Shown here: in pieces, positions 16,961 through 25,823 of the stretch
Numbering within the stretch: position 1 is the stretch's first letter
Layout of the letters: each line of letters starts with the position of its first letter
Assembly (NCBI GenBank): GCA_913776965.1
Contig: CAJYQL010000109.1
Span: 48,495 to 112,494 of the forward strand
DNA: 64,000 nt
Direction: 5' to 3'
Origin: an uncultured Xylophilus sp.
GTDB lineage: Bacteria > Pseudomonadota > Gammaproteobacteria > Burkholderiales > Burkholderiaceae_C
The notes under the pieces: model-generated
Seen by the model: only the letters and a program-made list of their open reading frames with translations
Databases searched by the model: none
Told to the model about the DNA's origin: nothing
Position numbers and translations under genes: made by a program

Positions 16961-18001
16961 GTGAACTGGCTCACCGATGTCTTCTCCGCCGCCCAGCAGT
17001 GGCTGTTCGAAACGGCCGTGCAGCCCGCGATGTTCGCCCTCGGGATGGGCAACCTGCTGGAAGACGCCTACGACGCGACCGGCTGGCTGCTGGTCGGGCT
17101 ACTGCAGCTCGCGGTGATGATCGCGGTGATCGCGCCGTTGCAGCGCTGGCGTCCGGCCGAGCCGGTGGTCGACCGGGCCGCGATCCGCACCGACATCCTC
17201 TACACGCTGCTGCACCGGCTCGGGCTGTTCAGGGTGGCGCTGTTCTTCCTGGTGGAGCCGCTGTTCGACAGCGGCTTCGGCTGGCTGCGGGTTGAGGGGC
17301 TGCGCACCTTCCATCTCGACGAGGTCTGGCCCGGGGTCACCGACCTGCCGCTGGTAAGCCTGGCGCTGTACCTCGTCGTCTTCGACTTCCTCGAGTACTG
17401 GATCCACCGCGGGCAGCACCAGCTCCAGTGGTGGTGGAACCTGCATGCGCTGCACCATTCGCAGCGGCAGATGACGATGTGGAGCGACAACCGCAACCAC
17501 CTGCTCGATTCGGTGCTGCACGACGCGATCGTGGTGGTGGTGGCGCAGCTGATCGGCATCGCGCCGGGGCAGTTCATCGCGGTGGTGGCGATCATGCAGC
17601 TGAGCGAGAACTTCCAGCATGCCAACTTGCGGATGTGGTTCGGCCGGCTCGGCGAGCGGCTGTGGGTGAGCCCGCGGTTCCACCGGCGCCACCACAGCAT
17701 CGGCATCGGCCACGAATGGCCGGCGGCGGTACAGGCCGACGGTCCCGGTGCCCGGCCGGTCGGCGCCCACACGGGCGACGAGGTGCCGCAGGTCGGCACC
17801 CGGCTCGGCGGCTGCAATTTCGGCGTGCTGCTGCCGTGGTGGGACATGCTGTTCGGCACTGCCGACTTCACCGTGCGCTACGACCCGACCGGCATCCGCG
17901 ACCAGGTCGAGCCCGATGCGCGGGGCCGGGTGCGCGACTACGGCCGCGGCTTCTGGGCGCAGCAGTGGCTCGGCCTGAAGCGGCTGGTCGGCCGCGCCTG
18001 A
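16961..18001 (+). CDS. Sterol desaturase / fatty acid hydroxylase family membrane protein
   Basis: A 346-residue di-iron membrane oxygenase of the fatty acid hydroxylase superfamily. The His clusters that bind iron are present: YWIHRGQHQ, LHALHHSQRQ, NHLLDSVLHD and RFHRRHHSIGIGHE. Hydrophobic helices occur at about 38-58, 85-105 and 130-150. The substrate (sterol-like, lipid or hopanoid) is unknown. Start: GTG at 16961 with GAGGA about 11 bp upstream; a TTG at 16940 is the alternative. It lies 37 bp after the deacetylase and 27 bp before an EI24-like gene, probably one operon. Confidence 0.85.
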   Translation: MNWLTDVFSAAQQWLFETAVQPAMFALGMGNLLEDAYDATGWLLVGLLQLAVMIAVIAPLQRWRPAEPVVDRAAIRTDILYTLLHRLGLFRVALFFLVEPLFDSGFGWLRVEGLRTFHLDEVWPGVTDLPLVSLALYLVVFDFLEYWIHRGQHQLQWWWNLHALHHSQRQMTMWSDNRNHLLDSVLHDAIVVVVAQLIGIAPGQFIAVVAIMQLSENFQHANLRMWFGRLGERLWVSPRFHRRHHSIGIGHEWPAAVQADGPGARPVGAHTGDEVPQVGTRLGGCNFGVLLPWWDMLFGTADFTVRYDPTGIRDQVEPDARGRVRDYGRGFWAQQWLGLKRLVGRA

Positions 18002-18028
18002 GCGCCGCCGCGCCACGGACATCCACCC

Positions 18029-18940
18029 ATGCGACTGCTCCTCGATTCCTTCTGGCGCGCGGCCGCCTACTGCCTGCATCCGCGCGTCGTCGCGCTGTCC
18101 TTCCTGCCGCTGGCGATCACCGTCGGCGCGACGCTCGGGCTCGGCTATTTTTACTGGGACGCCGCGCTCGACTGGACGCGCACGATGCTCGACGCGTCCG
18201 ATCTGCTCCACGGCTTCTGGCGCTGGCTCGACGCGATCGGTGCCGGCCGGCTGAAGGCGGTGGTGGCGCCGCTGCTGGTGATCTTCACCGTGACGCCGGC
18301 GATCATCCTGCTGTCGCTCTTGGTGGTGGCCCTGTGCATGACGCCGGCCCTCACCGGCATGGTGGCCGCGCGGCGTTTTCCGGCGCTGGAGCGGCGGCAC
18401 GGCGCGTCGTTCCTGCACAGCCTGGCGTGGTCGCTCGGCTCGACGCTGGCGGCGCTGGTCGCGTTGGTGGTCAGCCTGCCGTTCTGGCTGGTGCCGCCGC
18501 TGATCCTCCTGCTGCCGCCGCTGATCTGGGGCTGGCTGACCTACCGGGTGATGGCCTTCGACGCGCTGGCCACCCATGCCGATCCCGAGGAGCGCCGCGA
18601 GATCTTCCGCCGGCATCGCGGCCGGCTGCTGCTGATCGGCATCGCCTGCGGCTACCTGGGCGCGGCGCCGAGCATCGTCTGGGCGTCGGGCGCGCTGTTC
18701 GCGGCGGCTTTCATCGTGCTGGTGCCGATCGCGGTGTGGATCTACACGCTGGTGTTCGCCTTCTCGTCGCTCTGGTTTCTGCACTTCGGCCTTGCGGCAC
18801 TGGAGGCGTTGCGGGCCGAGCGCAGCGCTCCACAGGCGGTTACCGGGGCGGGCGGTACCCTGCCGCTAGCATTGGCGGATGACCCCGACACCGCCCCTTT
18901 CCCCGGCCGCGATACCGGCCGTTCCCCGCCCGACGCTTGA
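18029..18940 (+). CDS. EI24/CysZ-like integral membrane protein
   Basis: A 303-residue membrane protein with about six hydrophobic segments, e.g. ALSFLPLAITVGATLGLGYF, LVIFTVTPAIILLSLLVVAL and LPFWLVPPLILLLPPLIWGW. The pattern WLTYRVMAFDALATHADPEE with an RREIF motif fits the EI24 domain family, which includes the sulfate transporter CysZ. The transported substrate is not shown by sequence, and no cysteine-synthesis genes are nearby. The last 62 bp overlap the start of the next gene in another frame. The C-terminal 40 residues are Ala/Pro/Asp-rich and probably disordered. Confidence 0.8.
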   Translation: MRLLLDSFWRAAAYCLHPRVVALSFLPLAITVGATLGLGYFYWDAALDWTRTMLDASDLLHGFWRWLDAIGAGRLKAVVAPLLVIFTVTPAIILLSLLVVALCMTPALTGMVAARRFPALERRHGASFLHSLAWSLGSTLAALVALVVSLPFWLVPPLILLLPPLIWGWLTYRVMAFDALATHADPEERREIFRRHRGRLLLIGIACGYLGAAPSIVWASGALFAAAFIVLVPIAVWIYTLVFAFSSLWFLHFGLAALEALRAERSAPQAVTGAGGTLPLALADDPDTAPFPGRDTGRSPPDA

Positions 18941-19757
18941 GGGCCCGCCGCCGTTCGGGCTGATCGTCGTCGGCGACGAAATCCTGTCCGGCAAGCGCGC
19001 CGACAAGCACATGCCCAAGTTGGTCGAACTGCTGGCCGCCCGCGGCCTGCAGCTCGCCTGGGCGGACTATGTCGGCGACGCGCCCGACCGCCTCGCCGCC
19101 ACGCTCGCCCGTGCCTTCGCGGGGCCCGACATCGTCTTCAGCTGCGGCGGCATCGGCGCCACGCCGGACGACCACACCCGCCAGTGCGCCGGCCGCGCGC
19201 TCGGCGAGCCGCTCGTGCTGCATCCCGATGCCGAGGCGCTGATCCGCGAACGCATGCAGGACACCGCCCGCGAGCAGGGCGTCGCCTACGAGCCGGACCG
19301 ACCGGACAACGTGCACCGGCTCAACATGGGCGTGTTCCCGCAGTCGGCGAGGATCATCCCGAATCCGTACAACAAGATCCCCGGCTTCAGCTGCCACGGC
19401 CCGGGCGGCGGCAGCGTGCATTTCGTGCCGGGCTTCCCGGTGATGGCGTGGCCGATGATCGAATGGGTGCTGGATCAGCAGTATGCGCACCTGTTCGACC
19501 GCCACACGGTGGAGGAGCGGTCGGTGATCGTCTACGGCTCGATCGAGGCCGCGCTAACCCCGCTGATGGAGCGGATCGAACGGGAGCATGCGTCCGTGCG
19601 GGTGTTCAGCCTGCCGAGCGTGGACCATCCGGTGCACGGCCGGCATATCGAACTGGGCGTGAAGGGGGCATCGGCAGCCGTCGCGGATGCCTATCCCGCA
19701 CTGCTGGCGGGCCTGCATGCTTTTGGTGCGTCTTTGGGCCCTGAATTGGTGCGATGA
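18879..19757 (+). CDS. Molybdopterin-binding (MoCF/CinA N-terminal type) domain protein
   Basis: A 292-residue soluble protein. Residues about 25-190 form a MoaB/MogA-like domain with [40 protein letters not shown] and [15 protein letters not shown]. This is the N-terminal domain of the CinA family, without the C-terminal nicotinamide deamidase part. Related stand-alone proteins are annotated as competence/damage-inducible protein A; the reaction is unproven. Residues 195-290 are less conserved. The start lies within the EI24-like gene, indicating coupling. The 3' end contains one of the two NtrC-like sites for glnA. Start choice among nearby codons is moderately certain. Confidence 0.8.
   Translation: MTPTPPLSPAAIPAVPRPTLEGPPPFGLIVVGDEILSGKRADKHMPKLVELLAARGLQLAWADYVGDAPDRLAATLARAFAGPDIVFSCGGIGATPDDHTRQCAGRALGEPLVLHPDAEALIRERMQDTAREQGVAYEPDRPDNVHRLNMGVFPQSARIIPNPYNKIPGFSCHGPGGGSVHFVPGFPVMAWPMIEWVLDQQYAHLFDRHTVEERSVIVYGSIEAALTPLMERIEREHASVRVFSLPSVDHPVHGRHIELGVKGASAAVADAYPALLAGLHAFGASLGPELVR
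19714..19730 (+). promoter_or_regulatory. NtrC-like enhancer site 1 for glnA
   Basis: TGCATG-N5-GGTGCG against the consensus TGCACY-N5-GGTGCA. It lies within the 3' end of the upstream coding sequence, about 220 bp before the inferred glnA transcription start, a workable distance for an enhancer. Confidence 0.55.
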
Positions 19758-19760
19758 ATT

Positions 19761-19777
19761 TGCACCGAATAGGTGCG
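19761..19777 (+). promoter_or_regulatory. NtrC-like enhancer site 2 for glnA
   Basis: TGCACC-GAATA-GGTGCG, a near-perfect dyad match to the NtrC consensus. Its centre is 47 bp from that of site 1 and about 175 bp before the sigma-54 start. Confidence 0.75.
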
Positions 19778-19916
19778 CCCACGCCAGTCGTCAACACAGG
19801 GTTGCAGCTGTGGCGATTTGCAGGACAAGAGAGCCTGTCTTTGTAGGTGCATCGTCCGAATGCGCACGGCCGACAAGGCAGAATGCGTGCTGCCGGGGCG
19901 GGCGATGCACCAGCTT

Positions 19917-19932
19917 TGGCACAAAAACTGCA
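19917..19932 (+). promoter_or_regulatory. Sigma-54 promoter of glnA
   Basis: TGGCACAAAAACTGCA matches the sigma-54 consensus TGGCACR-N4-TTGCW at all but one position (C for the first T of TTGC), with correct GG-to-GC spacing. Transcription should start near 19943, leaving a leader of about 44 nt. A half-site TGCACC at 19906 abuts the -24 element. Confidence 0.85.
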
Positions 19933-19986
19933 TTCCCAGCCCCCGTTGCTGATTTTTCAACGCGCATTCAACCCTGGAGATTTCTG

Positions 19987-21402
19987 ATGGCCAAGACCGT
20001 CGCAGACGTGATGAAGATGGTGAAGGAGAACGAAGTCAAGTTCGTCGACCTCCGGTTCACCGACACCCGCGGCAAGGAACAGCACGTCACCGTGCCGGTG
20101 TCGCACTTCGACGAAGACAAGTTCACGTCCGGCCACGCGTTCGACGGTTCGTCCATCGCCGGCTGGAAGGGCATCGAGGCATCGGACATGCAGCTGATGC
20201 CCGATCCGAACACCGCCAACATCGATCCGTTCTTCGAAGAGCCGACGATGATCCTGACCTGCGACGTGGTCGATCCGGCGGACGGCAAGGCCTACGAGCG
20301 CGATCCGCGTTCGCTCGCCAAGCGCGCCGAAGCCTACATGAAGGCCTCGGGCCTGGGCGATACCGCCTACTTCGGTCCGGAACCCGAATTCTTCGTGTTC
20401 GACGGCGTGCGCTGGAAGAACGACATGTCCGGCTGCTTCGTGAAGATCGACTCCGAAGAAGCGTCCTGGAACACCGACAAGGAATACGAGCACGGCAACA
20501 CCGGCCACCGTCCGGCGGTCAAGGGCGGCTATTTCCCGGTGCCCCCGGTCGACTCGATGCAGGACATGCGCTCGGAGATGTGCCTGATCCTCGAATCGCT
20601 GGGCATCCCGGTCGAAGTGCACCACCACGAAGTGGCCAACGCCGGCCAGATGGAACTCGGCACCAAGTTCAGCACGCTGATCCAGCGCGCCGACTGGGTG
20701 CAGCTGCAGAAGTACGTGATCCACAACGTGGCCCACGCCTACGGCAAGACCGCCACCTTCATGCCCAAGCCGATCGTCGGCGACAACGGCTCCGGCATGC
20801 ACGTGCACCAGTCGGTCTGGAAGGACGGCAAGAACCTGTTCGCAGGCGACGGCTACGCCGGCCTGTCCGAGTACGCGCTGCACTACATCGGCGGCATCAT
20901 CAAGCACGCCCGCGCGCTGAACGCGATCACCAACCCCGGCACCAACAGCTACAAGCGCCTGGTCCCCGGCTTCGAAGCCCCGGTGAAGCTGGCCTACTCG
21001 GCCAAGAACCGCTCGGCCTCGATCCGCATCCCGTTCGTGGCGAACCCGAAGGGCCGTCGCGTGGAAGCCCGCTTCCCCGATCCGCTGATGAACCCGTACC
21101 TGGGCTTCGCCGCGCTGCTGATGGCCGGCCTAGACGGCGTCGAGAACAAGATCCATCCGGGCGAAGCCGCCACGAAGGACCTGTACCACCTGCCGCCGGA
21201 AGAAGACGCGCTGATCCCGACCGTCTGCCACAGCCTCGACCAGGCGCTGGAGCACCTGGACAAGGATCGCGCCTTCCTGACCAAGGGCGGTGTGTTCACC
21301 GACTCCTACATCGATGCGTACATCGAGCTGAAGATGCAGGAAGTCACGCGTTTCCGCATGGCGACGCACCCGGTCGAATTCGACATGTACTACTCGCTCT
21401 GA
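19987..21402 (+). CDS. glnA: Glutamine synthetase type I
   Basis: Makes glutamine from glutamate, ammonia and ATP; the dodecamer is usually controlled by adenylylation. The 471 residues include [38 protein letters not shown] and [12 protein letters not shown] (metal ligands). [13 protein letters not shown]-type nucleotide and ammonia-site residues appear as [11 protein letters not shown], and NRSASIRIP is also present. The adenylylation segment [16 protein letters not shown] precedes [10 protein letters not shown], which contains the modified Tyr. Start [15 protein letters not shown] is preceded by CCCTGGAGATTTCTG. Longer frames running back into the upstream gene are rejected. It is driven by a sigma-54 promoter and followed by a terminator. 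Confidence 0.98.
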   Translation: MAKTVADVMKMVKENEVKFVDLRFTDTRGKEQHVTVPVSHFDEDKFTSGHAFDGSSIAGWKGIEASDMQLMPDPNTANIDPFFEEPTMILTCDVVDPADGKAYERDPRSLAKRAEAYMKASGLGDTAYFGPEPEFFVFDGVRWKNDMSGCFVKIDSEEASWNTDKEYEHGNTGHRPAVKGGYFPVPPVDSMQDMRSEMCLILESLGIPVEVHHHEVANAGQMELGTKFSTLIQRADWVQLQKYVIHNVAHAYGKTATFMPKPIVGDNGSGMHVHQSVWKDGKNLFAGDGYAGLSEYALHYIGGIIKHARALNAITNPGTNSYKRLVPGFEAPVKLAYSAKNRSASIRIPFVANPKGRRVEARFPDPLMNPYLGFAALLMAGLDGVENKIHPGEAATKDLYHLPPEEDALIPTVCHSLDQALEHLDKDRAFLTKGGVFTDSYIDAYIELKMQEVTRFRMATHPVEFDMYYSL

Positions 21403-21423
21403 TCTCCGGATCGGCAGCAAACG

Positions 21424-21450
21424 AAAAGGCGGCTTCGGTCGCCTTTTTTT
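21424..21450 (+). terminator. Intrinsic terminator after glnA
   Basis: AAAAGGCGGC-TTCG-GTCGCCTTTTTTT, with a stable TTCG tetraloop, 22 bp past the glnA stop. It may leave glnL-glnG to readthrough or to a separate promoter. Confidence 0.9.
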
Positions 21451-21560
21451 ATGGGCGGGCACCCGCACGTGGCTTTGCACCGGGTTACGCCGGGCCCCGC
21501 AGGATTTGCGTGATACTGGCCCGCGCCGGACCGTCCAGCGCCCTTGCCGCGCGTACTGCC

Positions 21561-22088
21561 ATGAAACACGTCGTACTTTTCTGCTCCACCGCCTTCCTGT
21601 GCCTGGCCGCCGCGCCGGCCGCGGCACAGGACCGCATCTACCGTTGCGGCAGCGAATACACCAACAACGCCGCCGTGGCCAAGCAGCGCGACTGCAAGCT
21701 GATGGAGGGCGGCAACATCACCATCGTTCCGGGCACCCGGCCCACGTCGGCCGGGCCCGCACCATCGTCATCGTCCTCATCCATCGGGCCCGCATCGGCC
21801 CCGGTCGTCACGGCGCCGCCCGCGGCCTCGCGCATCGACACCGCCGAGCAGCGCACCCGCGATGCCGATGCCCGTGCGATCCTCGAATCGGAACTGCGCC
21901 GCGCCGAAGCGCGCCAGGCCGAGCTGCTCAAGGAATACAACAACGGCGAGCCCGACAAGCTCGGCGCCGAGACCCGCAATCACCAGAAATACCTCGACCG
22001 CGTCGCGGACCTGAAGGCCGCCATCGCCCGAAACGACAACGACATTGCCGGCATCAAGCGCGAACTGGCGCGCCTGCCCGCACGATGA
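21561..22088 (+). CDS. Small exported protein of unknown function between glnA and glnL
   Basis: A 175-residue protein not assigned to a named family. The signal peptide MKHVVLFCSTAFLCLAAAPAAA is cleaved before QDRIYRCGSEYTNN, which resembles the N-terminal half of DUF4124-type periplasmic proteins (RIYRCG...YTN). Residues about 52-85 are a Ser/Pro/Ala-rich linker. Residues 90-172 are a charged coiled coil (TRDADARAILESELRRAEAR and YLDRVADLKAAIARNDNDIA). The glnL ATG overlaps its stop, so it is co-translated with the nitrogen sensor. Its link to nitrogen control is by position only. Confidence 0.75.
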   Translation: MKHVVLFCSTAFLCLAAAPAAAQDRIYRCGSEYTNNAAVAKQRDCKLMEGGNITIVPGTRPTSAGPAPSSSSSSIGPASAPVVTAPPAASRIDTAEQRTRDADARAILESELRRAEARQAELLKEYNNGEPDKLGAETRNHQKYLDRVADLKAAIARNDNDIAGIKRELARLPAR

Positions 22089-23176
22089 GCCTACGCATCC
22101 CGGGCGTGGGCCGCCGCAAGCCCAAGCCGTCGCCGTATGCCGCCTTCGACATGCTGGCCACGCTGATCGCGGTGGTCCGGGTCGATGGCTCCGTCGTCTT
22201 CGCCAATGCAGCCCTGGAGGATGCGCTCGGCACGTCCCGCCGCACGATCGAGGACACGCCGTTCTTCGACTTCTTCGCCGAGCCGGCGACGCTGCGCACC
22301 GCGCTCGACGGCGCCGCCGGCAACGAATTCGCGGCGCTGCGCTACGAAGCGATCGTCAAGCGCGCCAACCACGAGACCTTCCCGGTCCATGCGATCGTCG
22401 CGCAGACCGAGCGGCGTGGGGAGGTCGTGGTCGAGCTGCTGCCGCTGGAGCAGCAGGCCAAGCAGGACCGCGAGGAACGGCTGATCGACCAGGCGCAGGC
22501 CAACAAGGAGCTGATCCGCAACCTGGCGCACGAGATCAAGAACCCGCTCGGCGGCATCCGCGGCGCGGCGCAGCTGCTGCAGATGGAGGTCGAGTCGCGC
22601 GACCTGATCGAATACACCCAGGTCATCATCCACGAGGCCGACCGGCTGCAGACGCTGGTGGACCGGCTGCTCGCTCCGCACCGCCGGCCGCACGTGGTGG
22701 GCGACGTGAACATTCACGAAGTCTGCGAGCGGGTGCGGTCCCTGATCCTGGCCGAATTCCCGCGCGGCCTGCGCGTGGTCCGCGACTACGACACCTCGAT
22801 CCCCGAGTTCCGCGGCGACCGCGAACAGCTGATCCAGGCGGTCCTCAACATCACCCACAACGCCGCACAGGCGCTGGCCGAACGTATCGCGGAAGGCGAC
22901 GGTCGCATCGTGCTGCGGACCCGCATCGCGCGCCAGGTGACCTTCGGCAAGCAGCGTTACCGACTGGCACTGGAATTGCATGTGATCGACAACGGGCCCG
23001 GCGTGCCGGACTCGATCAAGGACCGCATCTTCTATCCGCTCGTCTCGGGCCGGGAAGGCGGTTCGGGCCTGGGGCTGACGCTGGCACAGACATTCGTGCA
23101 GCAGCACCACGGCTTGATCGAATGCGAAAGCGTCCCGGGGAAGACGGACTTCAAACTCCTGATTCCCCTGCCATGA
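22085..23176 (+). CDS. glnL: Nitrogen regulation sensor kinase NtrB
   Basis: Cytosolic histidine kinase/phosphatase that phosphorylates NtrC under nitrogen limitation and is controlled by PII. The 363 residues comprise a PAS domain (about 18-125: FDMLATLIAVVRVDGSVVFA), the phosphoacceptor region NLAHEIKNPLGGIRGAAQLL and an ATPase domain. The ATPase has VLNITHNAAQAL (N box), VIDNGPGVPDSIKDRIF (G1) and GREGGSGLGLTLAQ (G2). No membrane segments are seen, as expected. The ATG overlaps the stop of the upstream small gene (ATGA). It is followed by glnG after 34 bp. Confidence 0.96.
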   Translation: MSLRIPGVGRRKPKPSPYAAFDMLATLIAVVRVDGSVVFANAALEDALGTSRRTIEDTPFFDFFAEPATLRTALDGAAGNEFAALRYEAIVKRANHETFPVHAIVAQTERRGEVVVELLPLEQQAKQDREERLIDQAQANKELIRNLAHEIKNPLGGIRGAAQLLQMEVESRDLIEYTQVIIHEADRLQTLVDRLLAPHRRPHVVGDVNIHEVCERVRSLILAEFPRGLRVVRDYDTSIPEFRGDREQLIQAVLNITHNAAQALAERIAEGDGRIVLRTRIARQVTFGKQRYRLALELHVIDNGPGVPDSIKDRIFYPLVSGREGGSGLGLTLAQTFVQQHHGLIECESVPGKTDFKLLIPLP

Positions 23177-23210
23177 CAGACCACCGATTGATTTGAGGGA
23201 TGCGCAGGAC

Positions 23211-24755
<1,545 letters not shown>

Positions 24756-24840
24756 AGCGCGGTGGGCGGCGCGTTGGACTAACGGACCGGTGCGCAGGCA
24801 GCTGAGACGGGGACGGCCGCCAGCGGCTCGTTTCTTAAGT

Positions 24841-24894
24841 AAATCGGCCTCCAGCGCCCGTTCTGCCTGCACGGGAAGCTATCGAATCTGTAGC
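24841..24894 (-). repeat. Interspersed palindromic element, copy 4 (downstream of xth)
   Basis: On the minus strand: GCTAC-N6-GATAGC (AGATTC in the middle), then a diverged GTGCA block, then GGGCGCTGGAGGCCGATTT. It begins 2 bp past the xth stop, between the convergent glnG and xth genes, where it could act as a 3' hairpin. Confidence 0.7.
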
Positions 24895-24895
24895 G

Positions 24896-25672
24896 TCAGG
24901 CCAGCGTAGCGACCACCGGCGCATGGTCGCTCGGCTGCTTGTTCTTGCGCGGCGCCCGGTCGACGGTGCAGGCGGTGACCGACGGCACCAGTGCCGCGCT
25001 GACGAGGATGTGGTCGATGCGCAGGCCGCGGTTCTTCTGGAAGCCGAGCATCCGGTAGTCCCACCAGGAAAAGCTCTTGTCGGGCTGAGGGAAGAGGCGG
25101 TAGGCGTCGGTCAGCCCGAGGTCTATCAGTGCCTGGAAGTGCGCGCGCTCCTCGGTGGTGTGGTGGATCGTCTCGCGCAGCCCGACCGGATCGAAGCTGT
25201 CGCGGTCCTCCGGGGCGATGTTGAAGTCCCCGAGCAGCACCAGCCGCGGATGCGCCGCGAGTTCCGCCTGCACCCGCGCCCGCAGTGCGTCGAGCCAGCG
25301 CATCTTGTAGGCGAACTTGTCGCTGCCCGGCTCCTGCCCGTTCACGAAATACGCGTTCACCACCCGCACCGGGCCGCTCGCCGCATCCACCGTGGCGGTG
25401 ATGACGCGCGACTGTTCGTCCTCGAAGCCGCCGATGTTGCGCACCACGTCCGCCAGCGGCGCACGGCTGAGGATCGCCACGCCGTTGTAGGTCTTCTGGC
25501 CGAAGGTCGCGCACTGGTATCCGATGGCCTGCAGGGCATCGAGCGGGAACTTGTCGTCGGTGAGTTTCAGCTCCTGCAGGCACAGCACGTCCACGGGGTT
25601 GGCGGCGAGCCAGTCGAGCACCTGCGGCAGGCGGACGGCGAGCGAATTGACGTTCCAGGTGGCGATCTGCAT
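24896..25672 (-). CDS. xth: Exodeoxyribonuclease III
   Basis: Mg-dependent AP endonuclease and 3'-5' exonuclease of base excision repair. The 258 residues start MQIATWNVNSLAVRLPQVLD. They include CLQELKLTD (metal Glu), NAYFVNGQEPGSDKF, LVLLGDFNIAPEDRD (catalytic Asp/Asn), SWWDYRMLGFQKNRGLRIDH and PSDHAPVV (catalytic His). Length and motifs are complete. It is single and divergent from the chemosensory-like operon, with a likely -10 TATATT on the minus strand at 25706-25711. Confidence 0.96.
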   Translation of the reverse strand: MQIATWNVNSLAVRLPQVLDWLAANPVDVLCLQELKLTDDKFPLDALQAIGYQCATFGQKTYNGVAILSRAPLADVVRNIGGFEDEQSRVITATVDAASGPVRVVNAYFVNGQEPGSDKFAYKMRWLDALRARVQAELAAHPRLVLLGDFNIAPEDRDSFDPVGLRETIHHTTEERAHFQALIDLGLTDAYRLFPQPDKSFSWWDYRMLGFQKNRGLRIDHILVSAALVPSVTACTVDRAPRKNKQPSDHAPVVATLA

Positions 25673-25823
25673 GGGCGGCTGTCGGGCGTTGCGGAGAGGG
25701 GCGCCAATATACGCGCGGCGTTCCGCTGCTACCCGAGGGGCTTCACGAAACTGCCATCGACCGCTCCGATGATTCGTTGCAAATTATTTCAGTCCGGCGT
25801 GCTTCGCGGTGCGTCGTTCCACC

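Noticed and set aside
24756-24840. Intrinsic terminator after glnG
   Set aside because: Only a short GCCG-CCAG-CGGC stem followed by TCGTTTCTT is seen, too weak to list as a terminator.
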